DNA of 64,000 bases from Mucinivorans hirudinis (GTDB lineage: Bacteria > Bacteroidota > Bacteroidia > Bacteroidales > Rikenellaceae). The stretch lies in the NCBI GenBank assembly GCA_000723505.1, contig HG934468.1, positions 714,798 to 778,797 of the forward strand. The letters run 5' to 3'. The notes beneath the pieces were generated by a model. The model was not told the origin of the DNA. It saw only the letters and a list, made by a program, of their open reading frames with translations, and did not search any database. Made by a program: the position numbers and the translations under genes. Shown piece after piece: positions 55,578-63,374 of the stretch; within the stretch, counting starts at the first letter, position 1, and the number at the start of each line of letters is the position of its first letter.

Positions 55578-58500
55578 ATGAGACTATTCAAACTTCTGGC
55601 TCTGAGCCTTACGACCGCACTCTTTGCACCAACGGCAGAGGCGGCAATAAAATCAGTGAGCAGGATTAACCCCACCACGGTGGAAATCGTGAACGACAAC
55701 GGTAACCGTATGACCGTGGAGTTCTACGGCAACAACATTTTCCGCCTCTTCCGCGATGACAAGGGTGGCACCGTCCGCCCGCCCAAGGCTACACCGCCTG
55801 CCCAAATATTGGTGGATAATCCACGGCGCGCGGTGGAGAAAATTGCAATCAAAGATGAGGGCGATGAGGTGATAATTTCTACAAACAAAGTTGCCATCAA
55901 CCTCAACAAAAAGAGCGAGTTGATGACAATCACCAACTTAGAGACAGGCAAAAAGGTAGTGGAACAAATCACGCCCATCACCTTCGATAACGGAACCACC
56001 TCACTGGGCTTGAAGGAAAACCCCACAGAATATTTCTATGGAGGTGGCGTGCAAAATGGGCGATTCTCGCACAAAGGCAAAGTCATAGCAATAGAAAATC
56101 AAAACAGCTGGACGGACGGCGGCGTTGCCTCACCCGCACCTTTCTATTGGAGCACAGATGGTTATGGCATCGTGTGGCATACGTTCAAGAAGGGTAAATA
56201 CGACTTTGGAGCGCGCGAAAAGGGAAAGGTAAACCTTATGCACGAGGATGACTATCTGGATATGTTCGTGATGGTGAACGACGGTGCTGTGCCTCTTCTG
56301 AATGACTACTATCAACTTACGGGCAACCCGATACTTGTTCCCAAGTTCGGTTTCTATCAGGGACACCTCAACGCCTACAACCGCGACTACTGGGCAGTGG
56401 ATACCACCGCAACGGGTGTGATGTTCGAGGATGGCAAACGCTACAAGGAGAGCCAACGCGACAACGGCGGAGTGAAAGAGTCTCTCAATGGTGAGAAAAA
56501 CAACTACCAATTCTCTGCCCGCGCCGTGATTGACCGCTACAAGGCGCACGATATGCCTTTCGGATGGTTGCTGCCAAATGACGGATACGGAGCAGGTTAC
56601 GGGCAGGAGGAGACCTTGGACGGCAATATCGAGAATCTTCGCCGACTGGGTGAATATGGCAAGAAAAACGGTGTTGAGATAGGTCTGTGGACGCAATCTG
56701 ACCTACACCCTAAGCCAGAAATCAGCGCGCTGCTGCAACGAGACCTTGTCAAGGAGGTGCGCGATGCGGGTGTTCGGGTTCTCAAAACAGATGTTGCGTG
56801 GGTTGGTGCGGGCTACTCGTTCGGCTTGAACGGTATTGCCGATGCTGCCGGAATTATGGAATATTATGGCAATGATGCTCGTCCTTTTATTATAACTCTG
56901 GACGGATGGGCAGGCACACAGCGCTATGGCGGTATATGGTCGGGCGACCAAACGGGTGGCGTTTGGGAGTATATTCGCTTCCATATTCCTACTTACATAG
57001 GTTCTGGATTGTCGGGTAACCCCAATATTTCGTCTGATATGGACGGTATCTTTGGCGGTAAGAATCCTGCCGTCAATATTCGCGACTTCCAATGGAAAAC
57101 CTTCACTCCCCAGCAACTCAATATGGACGGATGGGGTGCGAACGAAAAGTATCCACACGCCTTGGGCGAACCGGCGACTTCAATAAATCGTTGGTATCTC
57201 AAACTCCGTTCTCAGTTTATGCCCTATATATATAGTGTAGCTCGCCAGGCGGTGGATGGTCTGCCAATGGTTCGCGCTATGTTCTTGGAATATCCTAACC
57301 CCTATACACTGGGAAAGGCTACTCAATATCAATTCCTTTTCGGACCCTACATCTTGGTTGCCCCAATCTATCAGGCGACAGCCTCGGATGAAAAGGGAAA
57401 CGATATTCGTAACGGAATCTACCTGCCCGAGGGAATCTGGATAGACTTCTTTACGGGGGAAAAATATGAGGGCGGGAAAGTTATAAATAGCTGCAAATCA
57501 CCTATTTGGAAAATGCCGCTATTTGTCAAGAATGGCGCAATTCTACCGTTAGCAAATCCTAATAATAATGTATCTGAAATCAATAAAGAGCTCCGTATCT
57601 ATGAGCTATACCCTGCCGGCAATACAAAATTTACGGAGTATGACGACGACGGATTAACACAACAATACACCGCCGGCAAGGGTGTTACAACGCTTATTGA
57701 GTCCAATGCCGACCAAAAGGGTAACGTAACGGTAACGGTGAATGCAGCCAAGGGCAGCTTCGATGGTTTTGTACGGGAGAAGGCTACCGAGTTTCGCTTG
57801 AATGCTACGGCGAAACCCAAGAAGATTACGCTGATGAGCTCAGTGGTTGCCAATGGAAAATCGACACTCAAACCCGTGAAGCTCGCCGAAGCTAAAACGC
57901 TGGAGGAGTTTGAAAAGTGTTCAAATATATACTACTGGGATGTTGCGCCCAACCTCAACCAATTTGCAACAGCGGGCAGCGAATTTGCAAAGGAGGTTAT
58001 CACAAAGAATCCTGTTTTGAGGGTGAAATCTGCTAAGACAGATATTACGCTAAGCTACGTGAGACTCGAAATTGAGGGATACCAATTCGATGTTGCTCAA
58101 ACTCAGACCACCAAAACAGGCACGCTCTCAGCTCCCGCAAACGCTCAAGTTAAAGGTTACAATACGAAGGCTTACACCCTCAAACCGACTTGGGACGCGG
58201 TGGCGAACGCCGATTTCTACGAGATTGAGTTCGACAATATGTTATACTCAACAATCCGCGACACTACCCTACTCTTTGAAAATCTGTTGGTCGAAACTCC
58301 ATACCAGTTCAAACTCCGCTCGGTGAACAAGGACGGTGCTTCGCCTTGGGCTACCCTTGCGGCAAAGACCACCCGCGACCCATTGGAGTTCGCAATTCGG
58401 GGCATACGCGGCGAGACAACCTCTGAAAATCAGGGACGTTCGCTCCTTCAACTCTTCGACTTGGACGAAGGTAACTTGTGGCATACAAAATACAACGAAA

Positions 58501-59399
58501 AGGCTGTGCCATTTGATTTGATTGCAGATTTAGTGACGGTCAATCAACTAGACAAGTTAGAGTATCTGCCACGCGACAACGCCGGCAACGGAACTATCCT
58601 CAGGGGCAGAGTGGCTACAAGTATGGACAAGGAGAATTGGAGTGAGGCAGGCGAATTTGAGTGGGCGCGCGATGGCAAAACCAAACTCTTCACATTCACC
58701 GAAAAGCCAACGGCACGCTTCGTTAAAATATCTGTGGAAGAGGGTGTTGGTAACTATGGTTCGGGACGCGAGCTTTACATCTTCAAGGTGGAGGGTTCGG
58801 AAAGCTATCTGCCCGGCGACATTAACAACGATGGCAAGGTGGATGAAAACGACTTCACCTCGTATATGAACTACACCGGTCTTCGCAGTGTAGATGCAGA
58901 CTTTGAATACATTGCGCGCGGCGACATCAACAACAATAAACTCATCGACGTATATGACATCTCCGTTGTTGCCACCGTGTTAGAGGGCGGAGTCCGCACA
59001 AGACGCGACAGCGTGGAGCTGGCAGGTAAAATCGAGCTCAAGGCAGGGAAACAGAACTACGCAAAGGACGAGATAGTTGAGATAGTGGTTTCGGGCAAGG
59101 ATTTGCAGTATGTGAACGGTTTGAGTTTCGCTCTGCCTTACGATGCTGCCGACCTCGAATTTGTAACCATCGAAGCGGTGGGAATGAAAGAGATGGTGAA
59201 CCTGACCAACGACCGCCTCCACTCCAACGGCACAAAAGCACTCTATCCAACCTTTGTGAACAAGGGTAACAAAGAGACCCTCAGCGGCGATGGCGAGTTA
59301 ATGAAAATCAAATTCAAGGCGCGCCGTCCCCTGAAGTTCAACCTCAGGTCACAGGATGGAATAATCGTTGATAAGAAATTAAACACAATAAAGTATTAA
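55578..59399 (+). CDS. GH31 glycoside hydrolase with FN3, discoidin-like, dockerin and cohesin-like modules
   Basis: A 1273-residue exported protein (signal MRLFKLLALSLTTALFAPTAEA). The GH31 core spans ~25-730: EYFYGGGVQNGRFSHKG, likely nucleophile in RVLKTDVAWVGAGYSFG (about D405) and candidate acid/base in WSGDQTGGVW (about D457), followed by a DUF5110-like beta domain. Then come an FN3-like module (~850-930), an F5/8-type discoidin-like module (~935-1070), a two-repeat dockerin (GDINNDGKVDENDF ... GDINNNKLIDVYDI, ~1077-1135) and a C-terminal cohesin-like beta-sandwich (~1145-1265). The enzyme should cleave alpha-glycosides outside the cell; exact sugar unknown. Dockerin plus cohesin-like modules in one chain suggests self-assembly or intramolecular docking. 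Confidence 0.9.
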   Translation: MRLFKLLALSLTTALFAPTAEAAIKSVSRINPTTVEIVNDNGNRMTVEFYGNNIFRLFRDDKGGTVRPPKATPPAQILVDNPRRAVEKIAIKDEGDEVIISTNKVAINLNKKSELMTITNLETGKKVVEQITPITFDNGTTSLGLKENPTEYFYGGGVQNGRFSHKGKVIAIENQNSWTDGGVASPAPFYWSTDGYGIVWHTFKKGKYDFGAREKGKVNLMHEDDYLDMFVMVNDGAVPLLNDYYQLTGNPILVPKFGFYQGHLNAYNRDYWAVDTTATGVMFEDGKRYKESQRDNGGVKESLNGEKNNYQFSARAVIDRYKAHDMPFGWLLPNDGYGAGYGQEETLDGNIENLRRLGEYGKKNGVEIGLWTQSDLHPKPEISALLQRDLVKEVRDAGVRVLKTDVAWVGAGYSFGLNGIADAAGIMEYYGNDARPFIITLDGWAGTQRYGGIWSGDQTGGVWEYIRFHIPTYIGSGLSGNPNISSDMDGIFGGKNPAVNIRDFQWKTFTPQQLNMDGWGANEKYPHALGEPATSINRWYLKLRSQFMPYIYSVARQAVDGLPMVRAMFLEYPNPYTLGKATQYQFLFGPYILVAPIYQATASDEKGNDIRNGIYLPEGIWIDFFTGEKYEGGKVINSCKSPIWKMPLFVKNGAILPLANPNNNVSEINKELRIYELYPAGNTKFTEYDDDGLTQQYTAGKGVTTLIESNADQKGNVTVTVNAAKGSFDGFVREKATEFRLNATAKPKKITLMSSVVANGKSTLKPVKLAEAKTLEEFEKCSNIYYWDVAPNLNQFATAGSEFAKEVITKNPVLRVKSAKTDITLSYVRLEIEGYQFDVAQTQTTKTGTLSAPANAQVKGYNTKAYTLKPTWDAVANADFYEIEFDNMLYSTIRDTTLLFENLLVETPYQFKLRSVNKDGASPWATLAAKTTRDPLEFAIRGIRGETTSENQGRSLLQLFDLDEGNLWHTKYNEKAVPFDLIADLVTVNQLDKLEYLPRDNAGNGTILRGRVATSMDKENWSEAGEFEWARDGKTKLFTFTEKPTARFVKISVEEGVGNYGSGRELYIFKVEGSESYLPGDINNDGKVDENDFTSYMNYTGLRSVDADFEYIARGDINNNKLIDVYDISVVATVLEGGVRTRRDSVELAGKIELKAGKQNYAKDEIVEIVVSGKDLQYVNGLSFALPYDAADLEFVTIEAVGMKEMVNLTNDRLHSNGTKALYPTFVNKGNKETLSGDGELMKIKFKARRPLKFNLRSQDGIIVDKKLNTIKY

Positions 59400-59403
59400 G
59401 GGG

Positions 59404-59447
59404 GCTTCTAAAAATTAACCGCCAATCGTTATGAAATTTTTAGAAGC
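59404..59447. repeat. Hairpin-forming intergenic repeat
   Basis: GCTTCTAAAAATT and AATTTTTAGAAGC are perfect 13-bp arms around 18 bases, just after the GH31 stop. The left arm with its flank recurs at 36037. There is no T run after it, so termination is uncertain. Confidence 0.6.
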
Positions 59448-59543
59448 ACCGCTGATAGGGTAAAAGGAATTATTACTGTGTTTTTTGTTCCCGCCCCCAC
59501 AACTATGCTCGGGGGCGGGACAATAATCACAACAAGACATAGA

Positions 59544-60185
59544 ATGAAAATAATAACCACAGGAGACGGGTCGAACACACTTGAACACGACACAATCGGG
59601 GAGCTCTACCACTCCGACCGTGGAGCAGTGGGCGAATCCCTTCACGTGTTCATTGGCAACGGGTTACTCGCATCTGATAGAAAGGCAATTACTGTTTTTG
59701 AAGTTGGATTTGGCACAGGGCTTAATTGCCTGCTCTCTTTGGAGGCTGCACAAAGACACAACCTCGCAATAAGCTATCACGCTATTGAACTATACCCAAT
59801 AACGGCAGAGACAGCCAAGGAGTTGAACTACACGACAGACGAACGGTTTATCGAACTGCACACCACCCCTTGGGGAGAACAGCAGTGGATTACCCCTTTC
59901 TTTAGCCTGACCAAACACAGATGCTCGCTCACGGAGTTTGATTTTTCGCCCTTCCGCGAACACTTTGATGTGATTTATCACGATGCCTTTGCACCGGATA
60001 TACAACCGGAAATGTGGAGTGAGGCAGTTTTTAAGAGTTTATATCAGGCTAGTGCGCCCAATGCCATCATCACAACCTACACTGCCAAAGGAGATGTACG
60101 CCGTGCAATGTCAAGTGCCGGATACCGAGTCGAGAAATTAGCAGGCGCACTCGGCAAACGACACCAACTCAGGGGAGTGAAATAG
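59544..60185 (+). CDS. mnmD: tRNA mnm5s2U methyltransferase domain protein (MnmD)
   Basis: A 213-residue protein from MKIITTGDGSNTLEHDTIGE. It corresponds to the N-terminal methyltransferase half of MnmC: DTIGELYHSDRGAVGESLHV, SAM motif VFEVGFGTGLNCLLSL, and YHDAFAPDIQPEMW. The C-terminal FAD oxidase half is missing, as in stand-alone MnmD. It methylates nm5s2U to mnm5s2U in the tRNA wobble position. mnmA, which makes the 2-thio group of the same nucleoside, lies at the right edge of the window. Confidence 0.9.
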   Translation: MKIITTGDGSNTLEHDTIGELYHSDRGAVGESLHVFIGNGLLASDRKAITVFEVGFGTGLNCLLSLEAAQRHNLAISYHAIELYPITAETAKELNYTTDERFIELHTTPWGEQQWITPFFSLTKHRCSLTEFDFSPFREHFDVIYHDAFAPDIQPEMWSEAVFKSLYQASAPNAIITTYTAKGDVRRAMSSAGYRVEKLAGALGKRHQLRGVK

Positions 60186-60204
60186 GCTGACGGACAAAAA
60201 AACC

Positions 60205-60247
60205 AAGCAGTTTAACGCCGAGTTAATAACTCGGCATTAAACTGCTT
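60205..60247 (-). terminator. Terminator hairpin for the minus-strand operon
   Basis: AAGCAGTTTAA and TTAAACTGCTT pair outside, GCCGAGTTA and TAACTCGGC inside, with one mismatch between. On the minus strand GG and seven T follow. It closes the outer-membrane protein gene at 60278 and contains the TTAACTCGGC word seen elsewhere. Confidence 0.8.
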
Positions 60248-60277
60248 GTACATTTTACACAAAGAAGTGTGGGATGC

Positions 60278-60781
60278 CTACAATTCAAATGCTATACCGA
60301 TTTTGGGAGTCAAGGAGAATGAGAAGAGATTTGCACCCGCAAAAACATTATATCTCAACTGCCCCTTTTTGCTGTAAAAAGACCATCCCAATCGCGGCTC
60401 CATCATAAAACCTCTTTCATCACCGAAGTTTTCACCAATCCAAGTGCTGTATACTCCGCCTGCCTGTATACCGATGTATGGATAGTTATCCTTGGTGGAG
60501 TGCTCACGGCGCAAGTTGAAGTTGAGATGTAAGTATGCCGCCACAAATTCAGTCTTGTAAATGCCCACACCCAATCCCAGTGAAAAACGAGGAGTGATGC
60601 GATAATTAATTCCTCCAAAAAGAGCATAAGTCATCCCCGGGTCGTTCACCACATTGTCTATTCCCATACTCACCCCCGCGTCCCAAAAGAGACCTCGACG
60701 AGGAAGTCTAAAATCGCCCCGTTGCGCACAAAGAGGCAGCACGGTAAGAAATAGAAGTAGTATCAATAAATATTTTTTCAT
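60278..60781 (-). CDS. Small outer-membrane beta-barrel protein, function unknown
   Basis: A 167-residue protein with a signal peptide (MKKYLLILLLFLTVLPLCAQ). The mature part has alternating hydrophobic strands (YALFGGINYRITPRFSLGLG, YLHLNFNLRREHS, YPYIGIQAGGVYS) and ends in an outer-membrane-type C-terminus (GIAFEL). The strand pattern suggests an 8-stranded barrel. It overlaps the upstream lipoprotein gene by 4 bp. No specific function can be assigned. Confidence 0.7.
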   Translation of the reverse strand: MKKYLLILLLFLTVLPLCAQRGDFRLPRRGLFWDAGVSMGIDNVVNDPGMTYALFGGINYRITPRFSLGLGVGIYKTEFVAAYLHLNFNLRREHSTKDNYPYIGIQAGGVYSTWIGENFGDERGFMMEPRLGWSFYSKKGQLRYNVFAGANLFSFSLTPKIGIAFEL

Positions 60782-61125
60782 TGCTCTAATATCTGTCTAT
60801 GATAAATCTTGTTACCAATTTTTAACTTATTGTTGTTGTCCGAGAATTTGAAGGTGTGGGTAGTAACCTCATTGGTAGAGAGGTTGTTCATTGTAATCAT
60901 ATCGCCGGAGACTGAGAATTCGCCTACTTCAAAATCCATAGGGTCGGCAGTAATATATTGCAGGGTAAACATTCTTATTTCGCTCACAAAGGTGAGCGAT
61001 GGTGCGCCGTCCGAGTCCGTAAGCCACAGCCCATCAAAGAGCTCATATGTTGCATCGGGTGCATAATACTTGCACGAGGTTGACAAAGTGAGAACGAGCA
61101 CTATTAGTGTTATTATCTTTTTCAT
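60778..61125 (-). CDS. Small lipoprotein, lipocalin-like beta protein
   Basis: A 115-residue protein: MKKIITLIVLVLTLSTSCKY has a lipobox ending TSC. The rest is beta-rich (LWLTDSDGAPSLTFVSEIRM ... HTFKFSDNNNKLKIGN), like small lipocalin-type or META-like domains of Bacteroidota. Function unknown. It is the first gene of a two-gene unit with the barrel protein. The upstream gap 61126-61249 holds the left 44-nt inverted repeat. Confidence 0.65.
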   Translation of the reverse strand: MKKIITLIVLVLTLSTSCKYYAPDATYELFDGLWLTDSDGAPSLTFVSEIRMFTLQYITADPMDFEVGEFSVSGDMITMNNLSTNEVTTHTFKFSDNNNKLKIGNKIYHRQILEQ

Positions 61126-61206
61126 TTGTGTATAAATGTTTGTATTGCGCTAATCCACTGCTAGTTGTCGTTGTAGCTTTCGCCGCAATGACAGTGTGGA
61201 GAGTTT

Positions 61207-61250
61207 ACTCATCTTCGGTTGGTATACAGAAAATTAGATTATTACAATTT
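61207..61250 (+). repeat. Left arm of a 44-nt inverted repeat
   Basis: Matches the reverse complement of 63190-63233 at 38 of 44 positions, including exact blocks of 13 and 14 bases. It touches the stop codon of the lipase-like gene. Confidence 0.7.
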
Positions 61251-62533
61251 TACAGGTTATATTCTCCGGAATTATTAAGGTAATCAACAAGTTGAGTATA
61301 GTCAGTTCCGTCCGCATCCACTGTTTTGGTTCTGAGTTTGAGATTTACAAGGCAGAATAGATAGAAATCTGTTCCGGCTGGTATATGGTCTTTGCCGGCA
61401 ATAACCTGCAACCGAACATCGCAGCCTACGGATTTGAAATATTCATAAGCCTTCTTGGAATTTGAGAACGGAACGATAGTATCCTTATCACCGTGAACGA
61501 AATAGACCCTCACAAAGGGTTTCCAGTTGGCAGAAAGAACTCCGTTTTCCATAGAAACCAGACTATTCTTTTTCATTGAGTTAATGAACGGCTTAACATA
61601 CGGGCTCTCTTCATTCATAAGGTCGTCAGTGAAAAAATCCGATATTACCGTGGAGCCCATCTTCTGGGTAATCTCTTTAGTAGTATAATTCTTAGACAGA
61701 AACCACTCTCGGTAGTTATCATAGAGAGACGCCCTAAAGAGTTTCGATAAGTCCAAGTTGAGATTGTCCCCGTAGTTGAGTCCCAAAACCATCAGAGGAA
61801 GAGTCGAAGGTTGACTACTGTAATCGGAGGCAACCATCTCTTGATAAGTCCCATACAGGTCGTGCGCACCCGCTCCCGAGTATACCTCCCTCACTCGAAC
61901 GTATCCGGGACAGTTTTCCTGAATAAACTTGAGAGTAGCCATTGAAGCATACCCACCCTCGGAATAACCGACGATGGTTACATCTCTCGACATACGATTA
62001 TTCTTGGATGCCATATACTCCTGCGCGGCGAAGAGTAAATCTACCGACACCTGCCCAGTGTTTTTCTGGTGGTGATATGGATGTACCTTGTCACGCGTCG
62101 AACCGTAGCCTATATAGTCGGGGGCGGCAATAACATAACCGAAGAGTGCTAAAAGTGCCTCCTTGCAAGCCAGTGCCTGAGACGGCACCTCCTTGTCTGC
62201 CGCGAGGGTAAAGTGGAGTGCAAGAATTGTGCCCATTGATTGGAAGTTATTTATCGTTGTAGGGAAAGTTATAGTTCCCGAAGCTGTAATATTATTGCCA
62301 AACGGGTCTTTTGTTCTGTATTTAAGCGATGCAACACGCAACTTCTTGTCGGGCATCAATCTTACCAGTGGCGACTTCGAGGGCATTCCCATAAGCGTGA
62401 ATAGCTCAGTCTTACCTATCGTGCGCTCCTCTACCACCTCCACAAGGTAGTTGAAGTGCTCTAACGGCTCCTTCCTGCACGAAACGAACGCAGCGGCAAC
62501 CGCCAGTATAAATAATACATTCTTTTTTATCAT
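61250..62533 (-). CDS. Lipoprotein with alpha/beta-hydrolase (secretory lipase-like) domain
   Basis: A 427-residue exported lipoprotein: MIKKNVLFILAVAAAFVSC ends in a lipobox. The alpha/beta-hydrolase core shows the nucleophile elbow VGYSEGGYASMA (G-x-S-x-G), YVIAAPDYIGYGSTRDKVHP before it, VHGDKDTIVPFSNSKKAYEY with the acid Asp, and a late AGKDHIPAGTDF for the His. This fits the secretory lipase/esterase group. It is translationally coupled (4-bp overlap) to an upstream beta-barrel gene. Both lie between the 44-nt inverted repeats. Substrate unknown. Confidence 0.85.
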   Translation of the reverse strand: MIKKNVLFILAVAAAFVSCRKEPLEHFNYLVEVVEERTIGKTELFTLMGMPSKSPLVRLMPDKKLRVASLKYRTKDPFGNNITASGTITFPTTINNFQSMGTILALHFTLAADKEVPSQALACKEALLALFGYVIAAPDYIGYGSTRDKVHPYHHQKNTGQVSVDLLFAAQEYMASKNNRMSRDVTIVGYSEGGYASMATLKFIQENCPGYVRVREVYSGAGAHDLYGTYQEMVASDYSSQPSTLPLMVLGLNYGDNLNLDLSKLFRASLYDNYREWFLSKNYTTKEITQKMGSTVISDFFTDDLMNEESPYVKPFINSMKKNSLVSMENGVLSANWKPFVRVYFVHGDKDTIVPFSNSKKAYEYFKSVGCDVRLQVIAGKDHIPAGTDFYLFCLVNLKLRTKTVDADGTDYTQLVDYLNNSGEYNL

Positions 62534-63147
62534 CTTCTTAGAAAAAAGTAGGTTAATGATAGTTCGAATCCGCTGAGCAACAGTTTATCGAAAATTTGTT
62601 TGGTGTTATTGAGACGCGTAACATTGGCGCGGTATCTACCCTGCATCTGAAAGTTCCACAAATCGAAACCCGCCCCCCCCGAAAAACTCACATTAAATTT
62701 ATTAAAACTGCCAAACCCCAAACTGCCATCCGAATAAAGATTATCATTAACCTTTGTGTCAATAAGATAACAGAAACCTAAGCCTGCCGAAACGAAAGGG
62801 CGGAAGATAGGGCTCAACTGGAGTCCCATTTGAAAGTTGATGGGTAGCTCGATGTCGATAAGCCGAATGTCTCCCAACGGCAAGCCTACCACGGGATGGA
62901 TATAGGTCTGGCTTTGGGAATAAACAAGTTCCGGTTGGATGGCGAAGTTCAGAAAATCGCCCCACTTGTATTGAGCCGTAATGCCGGCACTAAGGCACGA
63001 ACGATACTCACATAGAGTGTATGTGCCACCTCCGTAATTATCGAGCGAAAGATAATTTATCCCTCCCTTGACTCCGAAACTCATCTTCTGAGCCAAGACA
63101 CCAAGTCCGATAACGGCAAAGATGATAATTAATAACTTTCTCTTCAT
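62530..63147 (-). CDS. PorT/OmpW-like outer-membrane beta-barrel protein
   Basis: A 205-residue protein from MKRKLLIIIFAVIGLGVLAQ (signal peptide); a TTG two codons earlier is less likely. Strands such as FGVKGGINYLSLDNYGGG, GITAQYKWGDFLNFAIQPEL and IELPINFQMGLQLSPIFRPF are typical of the 'porin family/outer membrane protein beta-barrel' group of Bacteroidota. The C-terminus ELSLTYFFLRR has the terminal aromatic strand. Role unknown. It is the first gene of a two-gene unit with the lipase-like gene. Confidence 0.8.
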   Translation of the reverse strand: MKRKLLIIIFAVIGLGVLAQKMSFGVKGGINYLSLDNYGGGTYTLCEYRSCLSAGITAQYKWGDFLNFAIQPELVYSQSQTYIHPVVGLPLGDIRLIDIELPINFQMGLQLSPIFRPFVSAGLGFCYLIDTKVNDNLYSDGSLGFGSFNKFNVSFSGGAGFDLWNFQMQGRYRANVTRLNNTKQIFDKLLLSGFELSLTYFFLRR

Positions 63148-63168
63148 ATTCAATTTAGATTTTTATAA

Positions 63169-63176
63169 CAAAGATA
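63169..63176 (-). promoter_or_regulatory. -7 element for the barrel-lipase unit
   Basis: TATCTTTG on the minus strand, 21 bases upstream of the ATG at 63147. A TTTG -33 element at normal spacing is not visible; that region lies at the edge of the right inverted-repeat arm (63190-63233). Confidence 0.5.
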
Positions 63177-63189
63177 CCTAAATATTCTG

Positions 63190-63233
63190 AAATTGTCATA
63201 ATCTAATTTTCAGCCTACTAACCGAAGATGAGC
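63190..63233 (-). repeat. Right arm of a 44-nt inverted repeat
   Basis: Reverse-complement partner of 61207-61250 (38 of 44 identical). It lies where the -33 region of the barrel gene would be. Confidence 0.7.
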
Positions 63234-63374
63234 ATCTGTGCATTGTTCGCCCTCATCCCGTCTCCCGCGGCGGCAGGATGCCCGATTTTCCGGAGAAAAT
63301 CGGCTCAATAAATAAAAATATAAACAATTAACAATATGACATTTACAGAAACAAACGCAGTAAAAATATCCCTT

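Noticed and set aside
56130-56696. 188-codon minus-strand frame inside the GH31 gene
   Set aside because: Antisense to a conserved catalytic region and without recognisable motifs.
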